A DNA stretch of 64,000 bases from Xylogone sp. PMI_703 (taxonomy: Eukaryota > Ascomycota > Leotiomycetes): positions 6,634,001-6,698,000 of the forward strand of contig JAJTUQ010000002.1 of NCBI GenBank assembly GCA_021399445.1. Reading direction: 5' to 3'. Position 1 is the first letter of the stretch. Every line of letters starts with the position of its first letter. Positions 43,688-55,830 of the stretch are shown one piece after another. Position numbers and translations under genes: made by a program. The notes below the pieces were generated by a model. It saw only the letters and a list, made by a program, of their open reading frames with translations, did not search any database and was not told the DNA's origin.

Positions 43688-44510
43688 TAACCTAGCCATA
43701 TATTTTTGGATTTAGAGGCACGTCTAAACAATATTAAGATATACGGACTACCAAGGTCTATGCGAAGATTATACTTACTCGTTGTCGGACCGAAGACCTA
43801 GTCAAAAAATCCACAGACGAGGAAGAGATTGCATGTATAGTCGCCTGCCAGTTCTCCTTTCCATCTTACCCTCTGGCATGGTATTGTATTCAACTTCAAT
43901 TGTATTTAATTATCAGGTGTCTCATTTGAATGACGGTCAATCTCGAAATTATAACTTGAGTGTATTCGCGGATTTCCGTGTATGAAGATTCTCCAGACTT
44001 TCATTGCGGCTGCCCTTGCCTTCCTGAAAATCAGTCAATACAGCATATACATTTGGAGACTTCATCACTACATCTGCCATCCAACCGAAGTGTTTACAGG
44101 CAGTAATGGAGAACCTCTTCCATGTCTCGGCCCACTGCATCCGCATACTCATACGTATAGTTCTCCTGATTGGTGTTCGTGAATATTGGTCTCTCAAATA
44201 TAGCAACTATTTACCAGATGCGGTTTCTACACTGCACATGATCGAAAAGAGAATTGCTATATGGCTCCTCTACTATGTAGCGCTGACGGGTCTTAATATA
44301 GGCCTTATGCCCTTAACTTCCTTAAGCGCGAAGCGGCATCTAAAAATAGACTCTGGAACAGGTTTGATACTAGGAAGTTTCATATTAATTAGGTTGTTTG
44401 TCCTCTTCAAGCCAAAAACTGATCTCGACCAGACATCCAACCAAAAAAATTCATGGAATATATGTAAATGATGGGAGAGTCTTTATGACCCCACTTCGCA
44501 TTGACTGGGC
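43688..44510. other. Intergenic with a weak membrane ORF
   Basis: 0.8 kb between the broken Diels-Alderase-like gene and the P450. Contains one 121-codon hydrophobic frame listed separately. Confidence 0.45.
44106..44471 (+). other. 121-codon hydrophobic ORF, doubtful
   Basis: ATG at 44106, TGA at 44469-44471, no intron. Three hydrophobic stretches (HCIRILIRIVLLIGV, WLLYYVALTGLNIGLMPL, GLILGSFILIRLFVLF) suggest a membrane protein or the remnant of one. No family recognised. It ends 40 nt upstream of the P450 start. Confidence 0.25.
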
Positions 44511-46430
44511 ATGTATTCCACATCGATATTGGTCGTCTTACTCCTCCCTGCCGTGCTACTACTGAACAGTCTCATCTCACTGGCCAAGAACATCCGCATC
44601 GCCAGAGCGACCGGCCTTCCTTACGTGATTGTACCAGTACACCCGTACAGCCCGATTCCGTCTCTCATATTCACCAGAACAATCCTCAGACTATGCGATA
44701 AAATTCTTCCGGAGCCTTCTACAACATCATGGCGTCGCATCACAGCGGGCGCGTGGTGGAAGATGCGGCATGTCATCTTTGCCGACCTGGGATCGGACAG
44801 CTTCCTAACAGTGTCGCCGTCTGGCATCACCTTAAGTACTGCAGACGCCAATGTCGCAGCCCAAGTTATAGCCCGAGGGAATGATTTTCCTAAGCCGACT
44901 CAGATGTATGAGCGCGTGAATATTTACGGCAAAAACGTTGTTTCCTCGAGTGGTGCAACCTGGCGCAGACATCGAGCTATTGCAGGACCAGCCTTTAGTG
45001 AGAAGAATAATCATCTCGTCTGGAACGAGACGTTAGAGATCACTCAGAACGTGGTTAATTCGTGGGTGAGCTCCGGTAGTGGGTTAGAGACTATTACCAC
45101 CGTTGCTAGCGATGCGATGAGGCTAAGTCTCGAGGTTATTGGTCGAGCTGGACTCGGCCAAACGATCGAATGGCCCAAAGCTGGGCAAATTGAAGAGACA
45201 AAGAAGCTGGAGAATTTGCCTCCCGGCCATGAGCTGAGTTTCACCGAGGCACTTCAATATGTTCTACGCAATATATTTTTAGTCATGATCTCTGCTGGGT
45301 TGCCACCGCAAATATTGGGTAGGTTTTTGGGATCTGGAATGCTTTTGGATCTCTTTACTGACATATACTACATAGAAAATTCTCCCTGGAAGGTTGTGAG
45401 AAAATCCTATCAGGCTTATCTCGAATGGGGCAAGTACCTCGACGAAATGGTGGCTTCCAAGAAGGAAGCTATTCGATCCAGAGATGATGAAACTTCGACT
45501 GTTGATCTGTTGGGCCAACTTCTCAAAGCTCAAGAGGCGGACAAGTCTAATCAGTCAGCCACTACCCTGAGTGACAGTGAAGTCACCGGAAACCTCTTTG
45601 TGTTCATACTAGCAGGCCACGAAACATCGGCCAACAGCATTCATTTCAGTCTTATATACCTAGCGCTTCATCCCAACACACAGCGAAAAGCACAGAAAGA
45701 GCTCTCCGAAATCTTCAGGGATCGGCCTATCTCAGAGTGGGAATACGAGCGCGATCTTCCACAACTATTCAATAGCTATCTATATGCAATTATGAACGAA
45801 CAACTTCGACTCATTGGCGCCATTGCTGCAGTGCCTAAGTCGGTTGGATCGGAGCCCCAGAATCTCGTGGTGAATAATAAAGATATTGTCTTACCTCCAG
45901 GCACGATAGTTCGACTATGCAACCAAGCGATCCATAGAAATCCTAGATTCTGGCCTTCGAGACCTCCTAAGAATCCAGCACGGCGATACTTTCCATTCAA
46001 TAAAGTCACGAATGACCTTGATGAATTCGTTCCGGATCGGTGGGTAAAGCCGAAGGATACATCCACGAGGTCATCGAAAGCGTCTTCCGCGTACGAGATT
46101 TACACACCGCCAAAAGGTGCTTTTATCCCATTTAGTGACGGCCAGCGGGCATGCTTAGGGAAACGATTCGCTCAGGTAGAGATCTTGGCTGCTCTGGCAG
46201 TTATACTGACGCAGTATTCCGTTGAGCTGGCAGTGGACGAGTGGGCAAGTGACGAAGAAGTCAGGGGCATGAGCAAGCAGGAAAGGAAGGAAACCTGGGT
46301 GAAAGCGAGGGAAAAGACGGAGTGGGCACTGCATAATAAGTTGGGGAATACCATTACAATGCAGTTGAATGGAGCACATATTCCGGTCCGGTTCGTTCGG
46401 AAAGGAGAGGAAAGATTTGGGGATCTTTAA
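44511..46430 (+). CDS. Cytochrome P450 monooxygenase
   Basis: Intronless, 639 aa. N-terminal membrane anchor MYSTSILVVLLLPAVLLLNSL. P450 landmarks: C-helix WRRHRAIAGPAFSE (~145), I-helix oxygen-binding AGHETSAN (~368), ExxR in NEQLRL (~430), and the heme-binding FSDGQRACLGKRFA with Cys~547. These positions fit an ER-anchored monooxygenase that uses a CPR partner. It is longer than the usual ~520 residues because of a long N-terminal part and a charged C-terminal insert (GMSKQERKETWVK). The CYP family cannot be assigned by eye. It sits beside a broken Diels-Alderase-like gene; no backbone synthase is nearby. Confidence 0.93.
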   Translation: MYSTSILVVLLLPAVLLLNSLISLAKNIRIARATGLPYVIVPVHPYSPIPSLIFTRTILRLCDKILPEPSTTSWRRITAGAWWKMRHVIFADLGSDSFLTVSPSGITLSTADANVAAQVIARGNDFPKPTQMYERVNIYGKNVVSSSGATWRRHRAIAGPAFSEKNNHLVWNETLEITQNVVNSWVSSGSGLETITTVASDAMRLSLEVIGRAGLGQTIEWPKAGQIEETKKLENLPPGHELSFTEALQYVLRNIFLVMISAGLPPQILGRFLGSGMLLDLFTDIYYIENSPWKVVRKSYQAYLEWGKYLDEMVASKKEAIRSRDDETSTVDLLGQLLKAQEADKSNQSATTLSDSEVTGNLFVFILAGHETSANSIHFSLIYLALHPNTQRKAQKELSEIFRDRPISEWEYERDLPQLFNSYLYAIMNEQLRLIGAIAAVPKSVGSEPQNLVVNNKDIVLPPGTIVRLCNQAIHRNPRFWPSRPPKNPARRYFPFNKVTNDLDEFVPDRWVKPKDTSTRSSKASSAYEIYTPPKGAFIPFSDGQRACLGKRFAQVEILAALAVILTQYSVELAVDEWASDEEVRGMSKQERKETWVKAREKTEWALHNKLGNTITMQLNGAHIPVRFVRKGEERFGDL

Positions 46431-46810
46431 GTGCGACAGCTGGATCACGTCTTAGAGATATAGGTACCGGTGCTGAGCACTTGGGTACCTGAAGAATATA
46501 ACGATAGTCTAGCGTGGAGTATGGTATGTATTTTTTGTGCTTTAGCATTATGGGTCGAAGAAAAGTTTGTCCCAAAAGACCGGTATGAGAGAGCGCAAGT
46601 TTGATCTATCACACTAGACACTGTTGAAAATAATAAATTTGGTTTGAAGGTTCAGAATTTCAGAATGATGAATAGAGTATCGCTGTCACTGATATTATTA
46701 ACACCAAGTTCGGTAGTTCTGCAGTCTTGCTACCAAAATGATAGGAGGTGCAGAGCAGGTGATAGAATTAAAATTAAAATATTAGCCCGTCGTCACAACT
46801 CAAAGGGCAG
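46431..46810. other. Intergenic between P450 and tRNA
   Basis: 380 nt, AT-rich, nothing recognised. Confidence 0.45.
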
Positions 46811-46905
46811 GGTGGTGTGGTGTAATGGTAGCACGTGACGTTGTGGTTAGAGTTCGCCTCACAAACAAGTCCGTTTCAATCTGGGTTCGATTCCCAGCAC
46901 CGCCA
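46811..46905 (+). tRNA. Probable tRNA-His (GTG anticodon) with intron
   Basis: The acceptor stem GGTGGTG pairs with CACCGCC at the 3' end (one G-U), followed by discriminator A. The D arm is GTGT-loop-GCAC (A box GTGTAATGG). The T arm is CTGGG-TTCGATT-CCCAG (B box GGTTCGATTCC). Between D and T arms are about 46 nt instead of ~22, so an intron just 3' of the anticodon is expected. Reading TGACG as the 5' anticodon stem gives loop TTGTGG and anticodon GTG (His). The 3' side CGTTT pairs only partly (a G-U and a terminal U-U). Alternative assignment or a decaying gene is possible. Nearest T-run is at ~46962. Confidence 0.62.
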
Positions 46906-47594
46906 GTGAAGCAATTCATTGGACTTGAAAGCGAAGATGGTTCGATCCCGTCAAATAACTCTTTTTTTCTTTCCTTTTTTTTCTGTTTATATTCTTTTCT
47001 ACCGTTTCTCCCTTAAAAGTCTTGCAGGCGAGAATGTATGCCAAGAGAAACAATATTTCTTATGGAGTAAACTTGCGAATGACCTGATGTTGCACAATCA
47101 AGCCAAATTACCTCTTCTAGTAAGCTGCAGCGGATAAGGATCCACTATGGAGTGTTTAGAGCCAATAGACAGGAGAGGAGTAGGGCGGGTGGCTTGCCCT
47201 TGCCAAGATGGGGTGGCTGTCCTGTTAAATTGCTTCTTTTGGCCAATGTACACCCCTTTCGGGTCTCGGCCTGCGTCAGCCGAAACTTTTCACATTCACC
47301 ACCATTACGTGGAACCTTGCTGCCAAAGCATGACGACCAACACCCCTGAGGCTAGGAAAGAAACGGCGGCGTCTTGCGTATACCAACACAATGTCTCGTG
47401 CTCACTTACTTCATCCTCTCAGTTTCAATTTTCCTCCAGCGGCTTTTTCGTATATGCGGCTGGATTGGTCCATCTTGTCTTTTTACAGTACTGGATGCTG
47501 ATGTCTAACCGTTCTTCCCGGTGCTGATATCCCTGCAAAACCCCCATATCGAATTCTCTGGGGGGCGAGAGTCGTGCCGCGTAACAACTCTGCG
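46906..47594. other. Intergenic upstream of the DUF5672 gene
   Basis: 689 nt. A poly-T-rich segment at 46961-46982 lies downstream of the tRNA. A 126-codon frame at 47147-47527 has no family signal and is treated as chance. Confidence 0.45.
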
Positions 47595-48694
47595 ATGTCT
47601 GTGAGTACAGATCCGTGGTATCTGCAGTCTCGCAAGCGTCAATTCATCACGGGTGCAGTCCTGTCGGTGATCATTGTATCAATGTAAGGGGCTTCCTGGT
47701 AGCTGCGTTTTGAGTTTGTGTCTTGCGGTTCTTCGGGCTCATTCAAAACCCCCCATTAGTGCCTTTTCCTTTCTGCGTTATCAAGATGCATCGAGACAAG
47801 TTGTTCCTGAACTCCAGGTCCTACCTCCTCCCGTCGTATACAAAGGCAATGGCACGACCCCGCTCTACGATCCTTCGAAGCTCGTCTTCCTCGTCGAAAC
47901 CCGACCAATCCCTCACTTGCCGGCGCTGTTCCTACACATGATGCAGATAGTGCCTCCCGAATGGCAATTTCTGTTCATGGGCTCTGCTGAAGCTATATCC
48001 TTCATGCGCTCCAAACCAGCAATCTTACGACTCGAGTCTTCTGGCAGGTTGCGGATCCAAACGATACCACCCGAATACCAAGTTACCGATCGCGAGAATG
48101 TGAGCCAGATGTTCACCGATATCCACTTATACCGGGACATAATGGCACCTGCAGAGCATGTCCTCGTCTTTCAACCAGACGCCATATTCTGCACGAACTC
48201 AGAGCAGAGTCTCAACGACTATTTGGATTGGGATTGGATTGGCGCGCCTTGGGGCGCTGGGATACAATGGGGAGGAAATGGGGGTCTGAGCTTGAGGAAA
48301 ATCTCCAGGATTCTACAAGTATTGGAGAAGGAGAGTCGGACTGCTGGACATCCTGAACTGGAGGATCTGTGGTTGACTAATCGTATGAAAGACTTGGATG
48401 GCGCAAAGATGCCCAATGCTACCATTTCGAAACATTTTTCTGTAGAGAGTGTTTGGGATGAGAGTCCTATGGGCTATCATATTGGATGGCTAGGAGTCCA
48501 CCATCCTCAGGTGAGTGGCTACTCTTTCTGCGTTGGACTAATATAGGATCTTGGCGCTAACTTTCCGTACCGTATAGATCTGGGATAACGAGGACCAAGT
48601 CAACCACATCTTAAAGTACTGCCCTGAAGTCAAGATGATTCTAGGTATGAAGCTAGAGATGGATAAGCCGAAATATGTTGACTCATCACAATGA
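47595..48694 (+). CDS. DUF5672 glycosyltransferase-like type II membrane protein
   Basis: Three exons, 47595..47683, 47760..48510 and 48578..48694 (introns 76 and 67 nt), 318 aa. ATG at 47595 gives a short basic cytosolic tail (SRKRQF) followed by one transmembrane helix (FITGAVLSVIIVS and on). The luminal domain has KLVFLVETRPIPHLPALFLHMMQIVP, FTDIHLYRDIMAPAEHVLVFQPDAIFC and DWDWIGAPWGAGIQWGGNGGLSLRK, the conserved block of DUF5672. The pattern fits a Golgi-type glycosyltransferase, with the Asp in QPDAIFC a candidate metal ligand. The donor sugar is unknown. The last exon ends HILKYCPEVKMILG. Confidence 0.87.
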
Positions 48695-49100
48695 GCTCTT
48701 CGATCCTCGGGATATTTTGATTTTATAACGATCATAAAGTTATTTCCCTCAAACTAATGGGTAAAAATGGCAATTAAAAAGATGGAGCATATTGTACAAA
48801 AGATACATTTCAAGAAGGCATCCTAAGCTTGGCGTTAGAAGTACGTTTCTGGCGTGACTGGGGAATTTGAATAGATTATATACTAATTTGGATAATGACG
48901 TTAGAGCGAGATAACACTGATCTTGGCCTATTTATAAATACTATACTTTTATTCCTCGAGGTATTAGTCAAGACAAAAACATAGGACATTTTCATGCGCT
49001 TATTGTTCATTATTCATACGAACTATGTGTGTCATTTAGTTAACATTTGCCACCATCTCCCAAATTCCATACTTGGGACCCGAAGTCAAGACACTTCCAC
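48695..49100. other. Convergent 3' flank
   Basis: 406 nt between convergent stops. AT-rich; nothing recognised. Confidence 0.5.
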
Positions 49101-49445
49101 CTAACAGCTGACAAAATACTTGTCCCACACCAAGCGATTCGCACCATCAGAAGACGCCAAGCGGCATGTATTGAAATCCAACGACTGATCCACACCATTA
49201 CAGGAGTCGCCTGCAAAGCACATGATAACAGTGCAGCCAGAGGCCACAGCCTGGAGAGTTGCTGCGCCAGAACCAGAGATGGTTTCTACAACTCCAATGG
49301 CACTCTCATCAATCTCGAGGACGGTACCGCCGGAGTCGCACTGGTAGCCTGGGAAAACTGTGAACTGGGCTATGATCTCCGCTGTAGCGACGCTGGCGGA
49401 GAGGAGGCCTAGAGCGGCTGAGATGGCGAATGACGAGAACTTCAT
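49101..49445 (-). CDS. Small secreted cysteine-containing protein
   Basis: Intronless, 114 aa. Signal peptide MKFSSFAISAALGLLSASVATA (residues 1-22). Mature part ~92 aa with six cysteines (in YQCDSGG, GCTVIMC, DSCNG, NTCRL and the final VSC), enough for three disulfides, and no lysine-rich or catalytic motif. An overlapping plus-strand frame at 49047-49412 is its shadow. Size, leader and cysteines are those of fungal small secreted or effector-like proteins. I recognise no named family. Start ATG at 49445 is the only one that gives the leader. Confidence 0.68.
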   Translation of the reverse strand: MKFSSFAISAALGLLSASVATAEIIAQFTVFPGYQCDSGGTVLEIDESAIGVVETISGSGAATLQAVASGCTVIMCFAGDSCNGVDQSLDFNTCRLASSDGANRLVWDKYFVSC

Positions 49446-52400
49446 CTTGGATAGTGTGCTTTTGGTTTTGGTGTTTTACTGAAGCTTTGTATTATTAGTG
49501 AAAAAGATCTATTGTGATAAAAGAGGAATCATACTTGAAGATGTTGGAAGATCACTGTGGTGTTCCGCTGTCAACTGAATGTTTGAGATGCTGCAAAAAA
49601 CTATCAGGTCAAACCACCTTATTTATATTCGTGGCCTTTGATGTACCTGTGTATGGGAGTCAGAATAGGCTTCTATATTTATTCAAAATGCATTCTTAAT
49701 TCAAGCCGTTCTATTCATTAGTGCTTATAAGCTGAGTGGCGATCAAAACTTTAGGTGTAAGTTGATTATTCTATATAATATTTTAGTTGCTTCAATGCAT
49801 ATGCTCAAGGTTGATGCCGTCTCATGTATTCTAATAACTAATCATTCGTTCTTGTTACTTAATCATCTTCCTTCTGACAGTGCTAGTTGGCTTACCCATA
49901 TACCTTATTGGGCTCCAAATGTTATGCAGTCCTTCCCACTGGTCGATGAGTTGACACTCGGAGCTTACCATTTTGGATAGAAGGTGACTGTATCTGTACG
50001 TTTTGCTGTATCCGTTCTGGCACAACCACCAATACTTTACAGTGGCGTATGGGCTAGAACCTATTTTAACTGCGATCAACACTACTATGTTATTTTACTC
50101 GTTCAATTCGATGTCCGGATTTGGGTAGTGAGTGTATAAGCTTTTAGCAAAGCCACGTACTGTAACGGTAGACTACGTGGCGCTGACGGCGGAACTTACA
50201 AAAACTCCGCAACACCGGGGAGCAGTAGACGTAGGACTGGGAAATAAGCTATTAGCATGTTACAGCTGAATACGAATTTTGGATGGTTGGTCGGCCGAAG
50301 TAGTCAGCAGTGTCGATCAGAGTAATCGTTCCTCACGCGACTCCTGCCGTTTCCTGGGTTTTCTCCTTCTGCACTAGATTTACTGCTACTGCACAATAAC
50401 TTCCTTCCCGTTCTTGTGTGCGTCTGATGTTTGTAAAAGACTGTTGGTACTAGATGAGAGAGTATAGTGGTTCATGTGGCACTTACGTTTGAGCCCTTAC
50501 TTATGCACTCCCAGCTAGACGCACTGTAATAGTAGTACAGTACTATATACTCCGACTTGGGCAGAAATAAGCATATAATTTGGCCTAAATTTATGGACCC
50601 TAATGTGACAAGGCCGTACTGTGCAGATCATAACCTTGGCATGGTATCGCAACGACCAATACATTCCGCTCTTAGTCATATGGTGGAGAGCTAACCGGGT
50701 CATGCATGCTTAGCTGAAGCCTTTTTACCAGATCAAGCATTTTTCGGCCGTAAACTTCAGCACATAAAGGATGCGAGAAGTGGAATCCCATCCGTACATT
50801 CCGAATCATGACATTATCGGATCTGATAGGGTCCCGTTCCAAATGAATACAGAGATAGGAGCTATGCGTTTCTCTTGATTCTGGTAGTAATGTATACCGC
50901 TAATTAGTACGTACGCAAATTGGTCAATTGGATTGAATTTCGCACAGGATTACTCAACTGAGGAATAAGTATAGAAAGCCACAATATTACAGAGTAGATC
51001 TAAAATTAACAGAGGAATTGGTAAGCGTGATGCTTGTTCTCGACTGTTTGTCCTATATCCCCCTTTATCTCTTGTATAATTAGCCGCTATTGCAGCAACT
51101 CCATGAAGCCAGTTATTCAGTCCAACAGTGAAAATAAGTCCATTATGGCTAAGAACTTAACTGGTATAGGTGCCACTTTCTGGTTACCAGGTGTATTGTT
51201 GAAGATTGTTTAAAATAACTCGGCTCATGCTTTCTAGGCAATAAAGCTTAGGGATGAGCGGGAAGAACGTTTAAAGAAAGAAGGTATCTATTCCTTCTGA
51301 AACGCGTTAGCATCTCAGCCTATGAGATAGGACTAAACGCAGATATAGTCATCTGTAACCTTTCTCCAATGGGCAAACGAGCTTTTGATTTTCCGGACGG
51401 AGTCCCCTGTATATAGAAACACTGCATTTAGTCATATTCTCTATCAAATTATGCTGCTTTATGTCTATAACGAATCTATGAACCCATCTTTTATCTTCAT
51501 ACTATCTTGAACTAGAAAACGATCTTATTACACTCGTGTTCATGAAATTCAAATATATATCCCGGTCCATACGTGAATAAATTCGCTCCGTAGATGGGCT
51601 AGCCCGTATATATATATGCAAAGTATATACAAGGTACACCAAGCCTCACATAGAAGTCGTTAACGCCCATCAATCTGATTTTGTGCATGCCACTAGAATG
51701 GATAGTCGACTGATGAACGAGCCTCTGCATAATTCTTCTCGCCGGCCGCTACCCGAATTACTACCAGCAATCAAATTAACTCGAAAATGGAAATGGGTGA
51801 AGAATCATTTTCGAGATGATACAATCATAGTGATACATCTTCTTTCCAATCATCATTAGAACAGGCGCCTGCGTCATTGTGCTGGTAGTGCAAGGTCACT
51901 CCATGTAGGCTTGAACTATCAGTATCAGCGTCGTTGCTGAAGTATATAAACCAGTTTACACTAGAAGGCACATGCTTTACTACGATATCCCCTTGACCAG
52001 TGGAAATGGCTAACATTATGCAATGCAATAGCCTTATTGTTGGCATTTAATTGGCCGACACTAATTGAAAATTTTGTACAGCGAGTGGGTCCTGCATAAT
52101 TAAACGTACTAAAGGAATTTTATCATAGAGGTGTAGTATGTATACCGTTTTCATAACTCTGAGCCATTTTCGCCGGCCGAGGGGATAATATCACGCTTAT
52201 GTCCTAGTCATTTATATTTCCAATTCAATATCAGATGTAAGAACATAAAAGTATTTGAATTTAAAGAGTGGTCTTTGATACCACACAAGTGAACATTATC
52301 TTCTGTATTCCAAACATGTTCGCGTACGTTATATATCCGGACAAAATGCTCCGATCATGCCTCGTGGTTTATATACTACCAGCGTATGTAGGGATAAACC

Positions 52401-52894
52401 TGCAACTCTCGTGAGTAATGATATACTGATAAGTTGTAAATAACAACAATACGATTCCTCTTAACAGGCTATAGAATTGGCGTCATATGAGATGGAATGA
52501 TTGGGCCGATACATTAGATTTAGAGTGTGTTTTGCATAGTGCATAGATCTAGCTAATACGGTAGGTAACTTCCTACCATTTGCCGTGATGAGTGCGGAGC
52601 CCTGTAGAAAGCCCGTGCGCCCGACGCGAGGCAGCTATGAGGACGTCAGATGCAGCTTATGTTAGCACATCTGTAAGGACGAACTTTCTTACAGCTTCTG
52701 CTCCCACCTTCCTTTTCATCTTCACACATCTCAGATATCTAAACTTTGCTGTGTCCATTGGTCAGTGGGGGAAGAGTCGGCTTCGCAGTCTCATAAATTG
52801 GCAGCTCGCAAGGAATCCTGTCTCTACAACGGAGTCAGTTGACCAAAATCTCAGAGGCTCTGCCTCTTGTTACCGTTGGTGAAAGTGAGCAATC
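49446..52894. other. Long gene-poor AT-rich tract
   Basis: 3.4 kb. Only frames shorter than 100 codons, of which one at 51825-52046 minus (73 aa) has an ATG and weak leader. No splice-linked family motifs, transposon ends or RNA genes seen. The right 300 bp is the MFS gene's 5' region. Confidence 0.5.
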
Positions 52895-54726
52895 ATGGCG
52901 CCAAGCCCCATGATTGGTGATCTCGACGAGGTCGATGTCAACGAGGCTACGGCCCTTCTTAAGGCCAACTCGAACGATGGTCTCCGATATACTGAGAATG
53001 GGTCGTCCTCTGTGGTTGCGCACACCGCCGAGAATACGGGTAGCCAAGATGAGGATGGGGATGACACTCCTTTACCTAAAAAGCAGATATTCCTTCTTTG
53101 CTATGCACGTTTAGTAGAACCAATAGCCTTCTTTTCTATTTTCCCTTTTATCAACAAGATGATATGGGAGACCGGTAATCTGAATGAAGCGGATGTAGGG
53201 TTCTATGCCGGCATGATAGTGAGTGTTTCCAGAATCATTGAGGGCCTTTGGTTAGATACTGACTTTAAAATTATAGGAATCTCTCTTCTCATTAACCCAG
53301 ATGCTACTTATGCTTTCCTGGGGCCGGGCTGCCGATCGCTTCGGAAGAAAACCTATTCTGGTTATCTCATTAGTCGGTTGTGCCATTGCAACTGCAATGT
53401 TTGGTTTTAGCAAGACTATCTGGCAGATGATCTTATTCAGATGTTTCGCTGGAATTTTTGCTGGAACTGTCGTGTATGCCTTGCCTCACCTTCTTGTCTC
53501 AGTATCGGGATGATGATGCTAACCGAACTTATGTGGCAGCACTGTCAGGGCAATGATTAGTGAGAATAGCACCAGAAAAACACAGGCGCAGGCGTTTAGC
53601 TATTTCGCCTTCACAGGAAACCTTGGGATATTTTTAGGGCCCCTTCTTGGTACTTGCTCTCCTTCTTAATTGATACCTTCTGCCCGAGGCTAACGAATAT
53701 CTAGGCGGCGTATTGGCAGAACCTGCCACGCAGTATCCCTCTCTTTTCGGAAAAGTGAAGTTCCTTAGAGACTTTCCTTATGCTCTTCCAACGTTGTGTA
53801 CTGGAACAATAGCTTTGAGTACTGCTGTTACTAGTGCCTTATTTATTAAGGAGGTGAGAAGGCTCCGCTGTTCACAACGGACCTCGTTAACATGAATCAA
53901 GACTCTAGATCGAAAGGCCCAGAAGAATACCAATCAAAGTCCAGCAATGTCAACAACGGAGATACTGAAGTATCCTGGTGTTGCCACGGTTCTCTTTATT
54001 GGCGGATATGTCATGTCTTTGGGACTTGCATTTACTGCAGGTTAGTGTTTATCTCCATCGATAGCTACTATATACCACATCAGCATGATTGACAGCTAAC
54101 AAATGGCATAGTCATACCCGTTTTCATGTTCACCGATGTGCAGCTAGGGGGTCTAGGCTTCTCCCCACTCTACATCTCTGTTACTATGGCTATTGCCGGT
54201 GCCTCTCAGGCAATCTGGATTCTCTTTGCTTTCCCGCCACTCCATCGTCGATTCGGCAATGGCGCAATCTTGAGAGTCTGCGCTATTGTATGGCCCATAA
54301 TGTTTGCATGTCAACCATTATGCAACATGTTGCTAAGACATAACATGAAAACCATCTTTTGGATAGTATTCCCTCCACTCATGTCCCTTGGAAGTGGTGT
54401 ATCTATGGCATTCAGTGAGTTACAACTGAGAGTTGCCCTTGTCTTTCCTTAGCTAACTTCATGTAGCTGGCGTCACTCTTGCCACGAATGATATATCTCC
54501 TACACCTGCCACGCTTGGTACTGTGAATGCCCTGGCTCTTACAATAATATCTGGTCTTCGTGCTATAGCTCCCGCATTATTCGCCAGCTTGTTTGCCACT
54601 GGTGCAAGGACTCAAATGGCATTTGGCTATCTCGCTTGGGTTGTAATGATTGTACTCGCGGCTGGCCTTAACATTGCATTGAAATGGTTACCCGAGAAGG
54701 TCGAGGGAAAACCCAAAGGAAGGTGA
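52895..54726 (+). CDS. Major facilitator superfamily transporter (ZIF/tetracycline-efflux-like)
   Basis: Seven exons: 52895..53218, 53277..53473, 53540..53649, 53705..53853, 53902..54040, 54112..54414 and 54467..54726. Introns are 48-71 nt, phases consistent, 493 aa. Residues 1-65 are an acidic cytosolic tail. TM1 follows KKQIFLLCYARLVEPIAFFSIFP, and the loop 2-3 MFS motif A reads GRAADRFGRKP. TVRAMISENSTRKTQAQAF and FAFTGNLGIFLGPLLGG are typical of the fungal group related to plant zinc-induced facilitator and bacterial TetA-type proteins. A central charged loop splits the two six-helix halves, then TEILKYPGVATVLFIGGY begins the second. Likely a plasma- or vacuolar-membrane proton antiporter; substrate unknown. 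Confidence 0.88.
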
Positions 54727-55830
54727 TCTGACATGTATCTGCGTGAGGAGTACTGGATGTACTAGTACTGTGCTTATAGCTGCACGATTTACGGAGCTAT
54801 GGTATACAGGAATGCATAGGCAAAGGATTATAGAATACTAAAAGAATCATAGGTAGCTACAATCTTAGTGATTTATTGTCAATGGATTTGTTCATGGTAG
54901 CTATATCTCTGGTAGCTTTCCCGGTAATCCGCTGTTTTGCCACTAGTATCCGATGGATGTTTAGAATGAAAGAATTGGCTTGATGCCGAGAGAGATGGGC
55001 AAATATCTTATGAGAGGGTCTGTAAATATCCACATAAGCAAGTTCTGAAATGAAAGACGTCGGCGGAAGATGCGGTGTGTAAGTTCCAAGCCAATACAGA
55101 GCGAGCATAGACCCAGAAAGGCTAATCTATCTGGTTATCATATTTTCCCTTGCAGAACAGATGCAATGTAACATGTTTACCCAAGTATCACAGCTTTTCT
55201 ACAACCAATAATACAAACTGTAAGCATTAACGTGCCAAAGTCTTTGGTAGCTGGAAAGAGTACAATCCTTTCTTTGTATGTGCAGTGACAGCTGTAGTGA
55301 GACGGAACGAGATAAGACGCAAGAACGACACAATACAGTGGCAACGCTCAAGCATAGCCACAAAGACCGCCCGGAATTTTTTTTCCACTGCGCAGGATAA
55401 AGGAAAGCATCGTCACATGCTTGAGAGCAGAGACGAGTCCCCGAGTAGTATAGGCGGTATGGCTTAGCTTGACCATCATAGCTTACCGCAAAGAGCGTTT
55501 CTATGAGGGATTAAGCCGTGGTATGAGGCATTTATGGGCCGACTAGGAAAAGTATCTAATTACCACAATAAACCAGTTTATCAGATGCATTCACGCGATG
55601 TCTGACGGAGAGTGAGAGAATAATAGGCCCTTGGATCTTGATTGACTCAAGTGACCGACTCCTTCTATCGAGAAAACAACCCCGCGTTTCCCTAAAGATC
55701 GATCGCAGGGTGTGAATTGCACTGCGAGATAGGCGGCCCTGGCCCCTAATATCAGTAGCGCCCGCTCTATCCGTCTTGGTATTCGTCTTCGGCAGCCCTA
55801 AATCCGAGGAGAGAAAAAGCAAAAATATAG
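54727..55830. other. Intergenic before the HAK gene
   Basis: 1.1 kb without plausible genes. A 122-codon minus frame at 55556-55924 overlaps the HAK start and is treated as chance. Confidence 0.5.

Noticed and set aside
42414..46430. Biosynthetic gene cluster of a Diels-Alderase-like gene and a P450
   Set aside because: The Diels-Alderase-like copy is broken and no polyketide synthase, NRPS, terpene synthase or cluster regulator is present in the window.
47147..47527. 126-codon plus-strand frame upstream of the DUF5672 gene
   Set aside because: No homologous pattern; overlapped by another frame; lies in a probable promoter/5' region.
49047..49412. 121-codon plus-strand frame at the small secreted protein locus
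   Set aside because: Antisense shadow; the minus-strand frame has a clear signal peptide and ordered cysteines.
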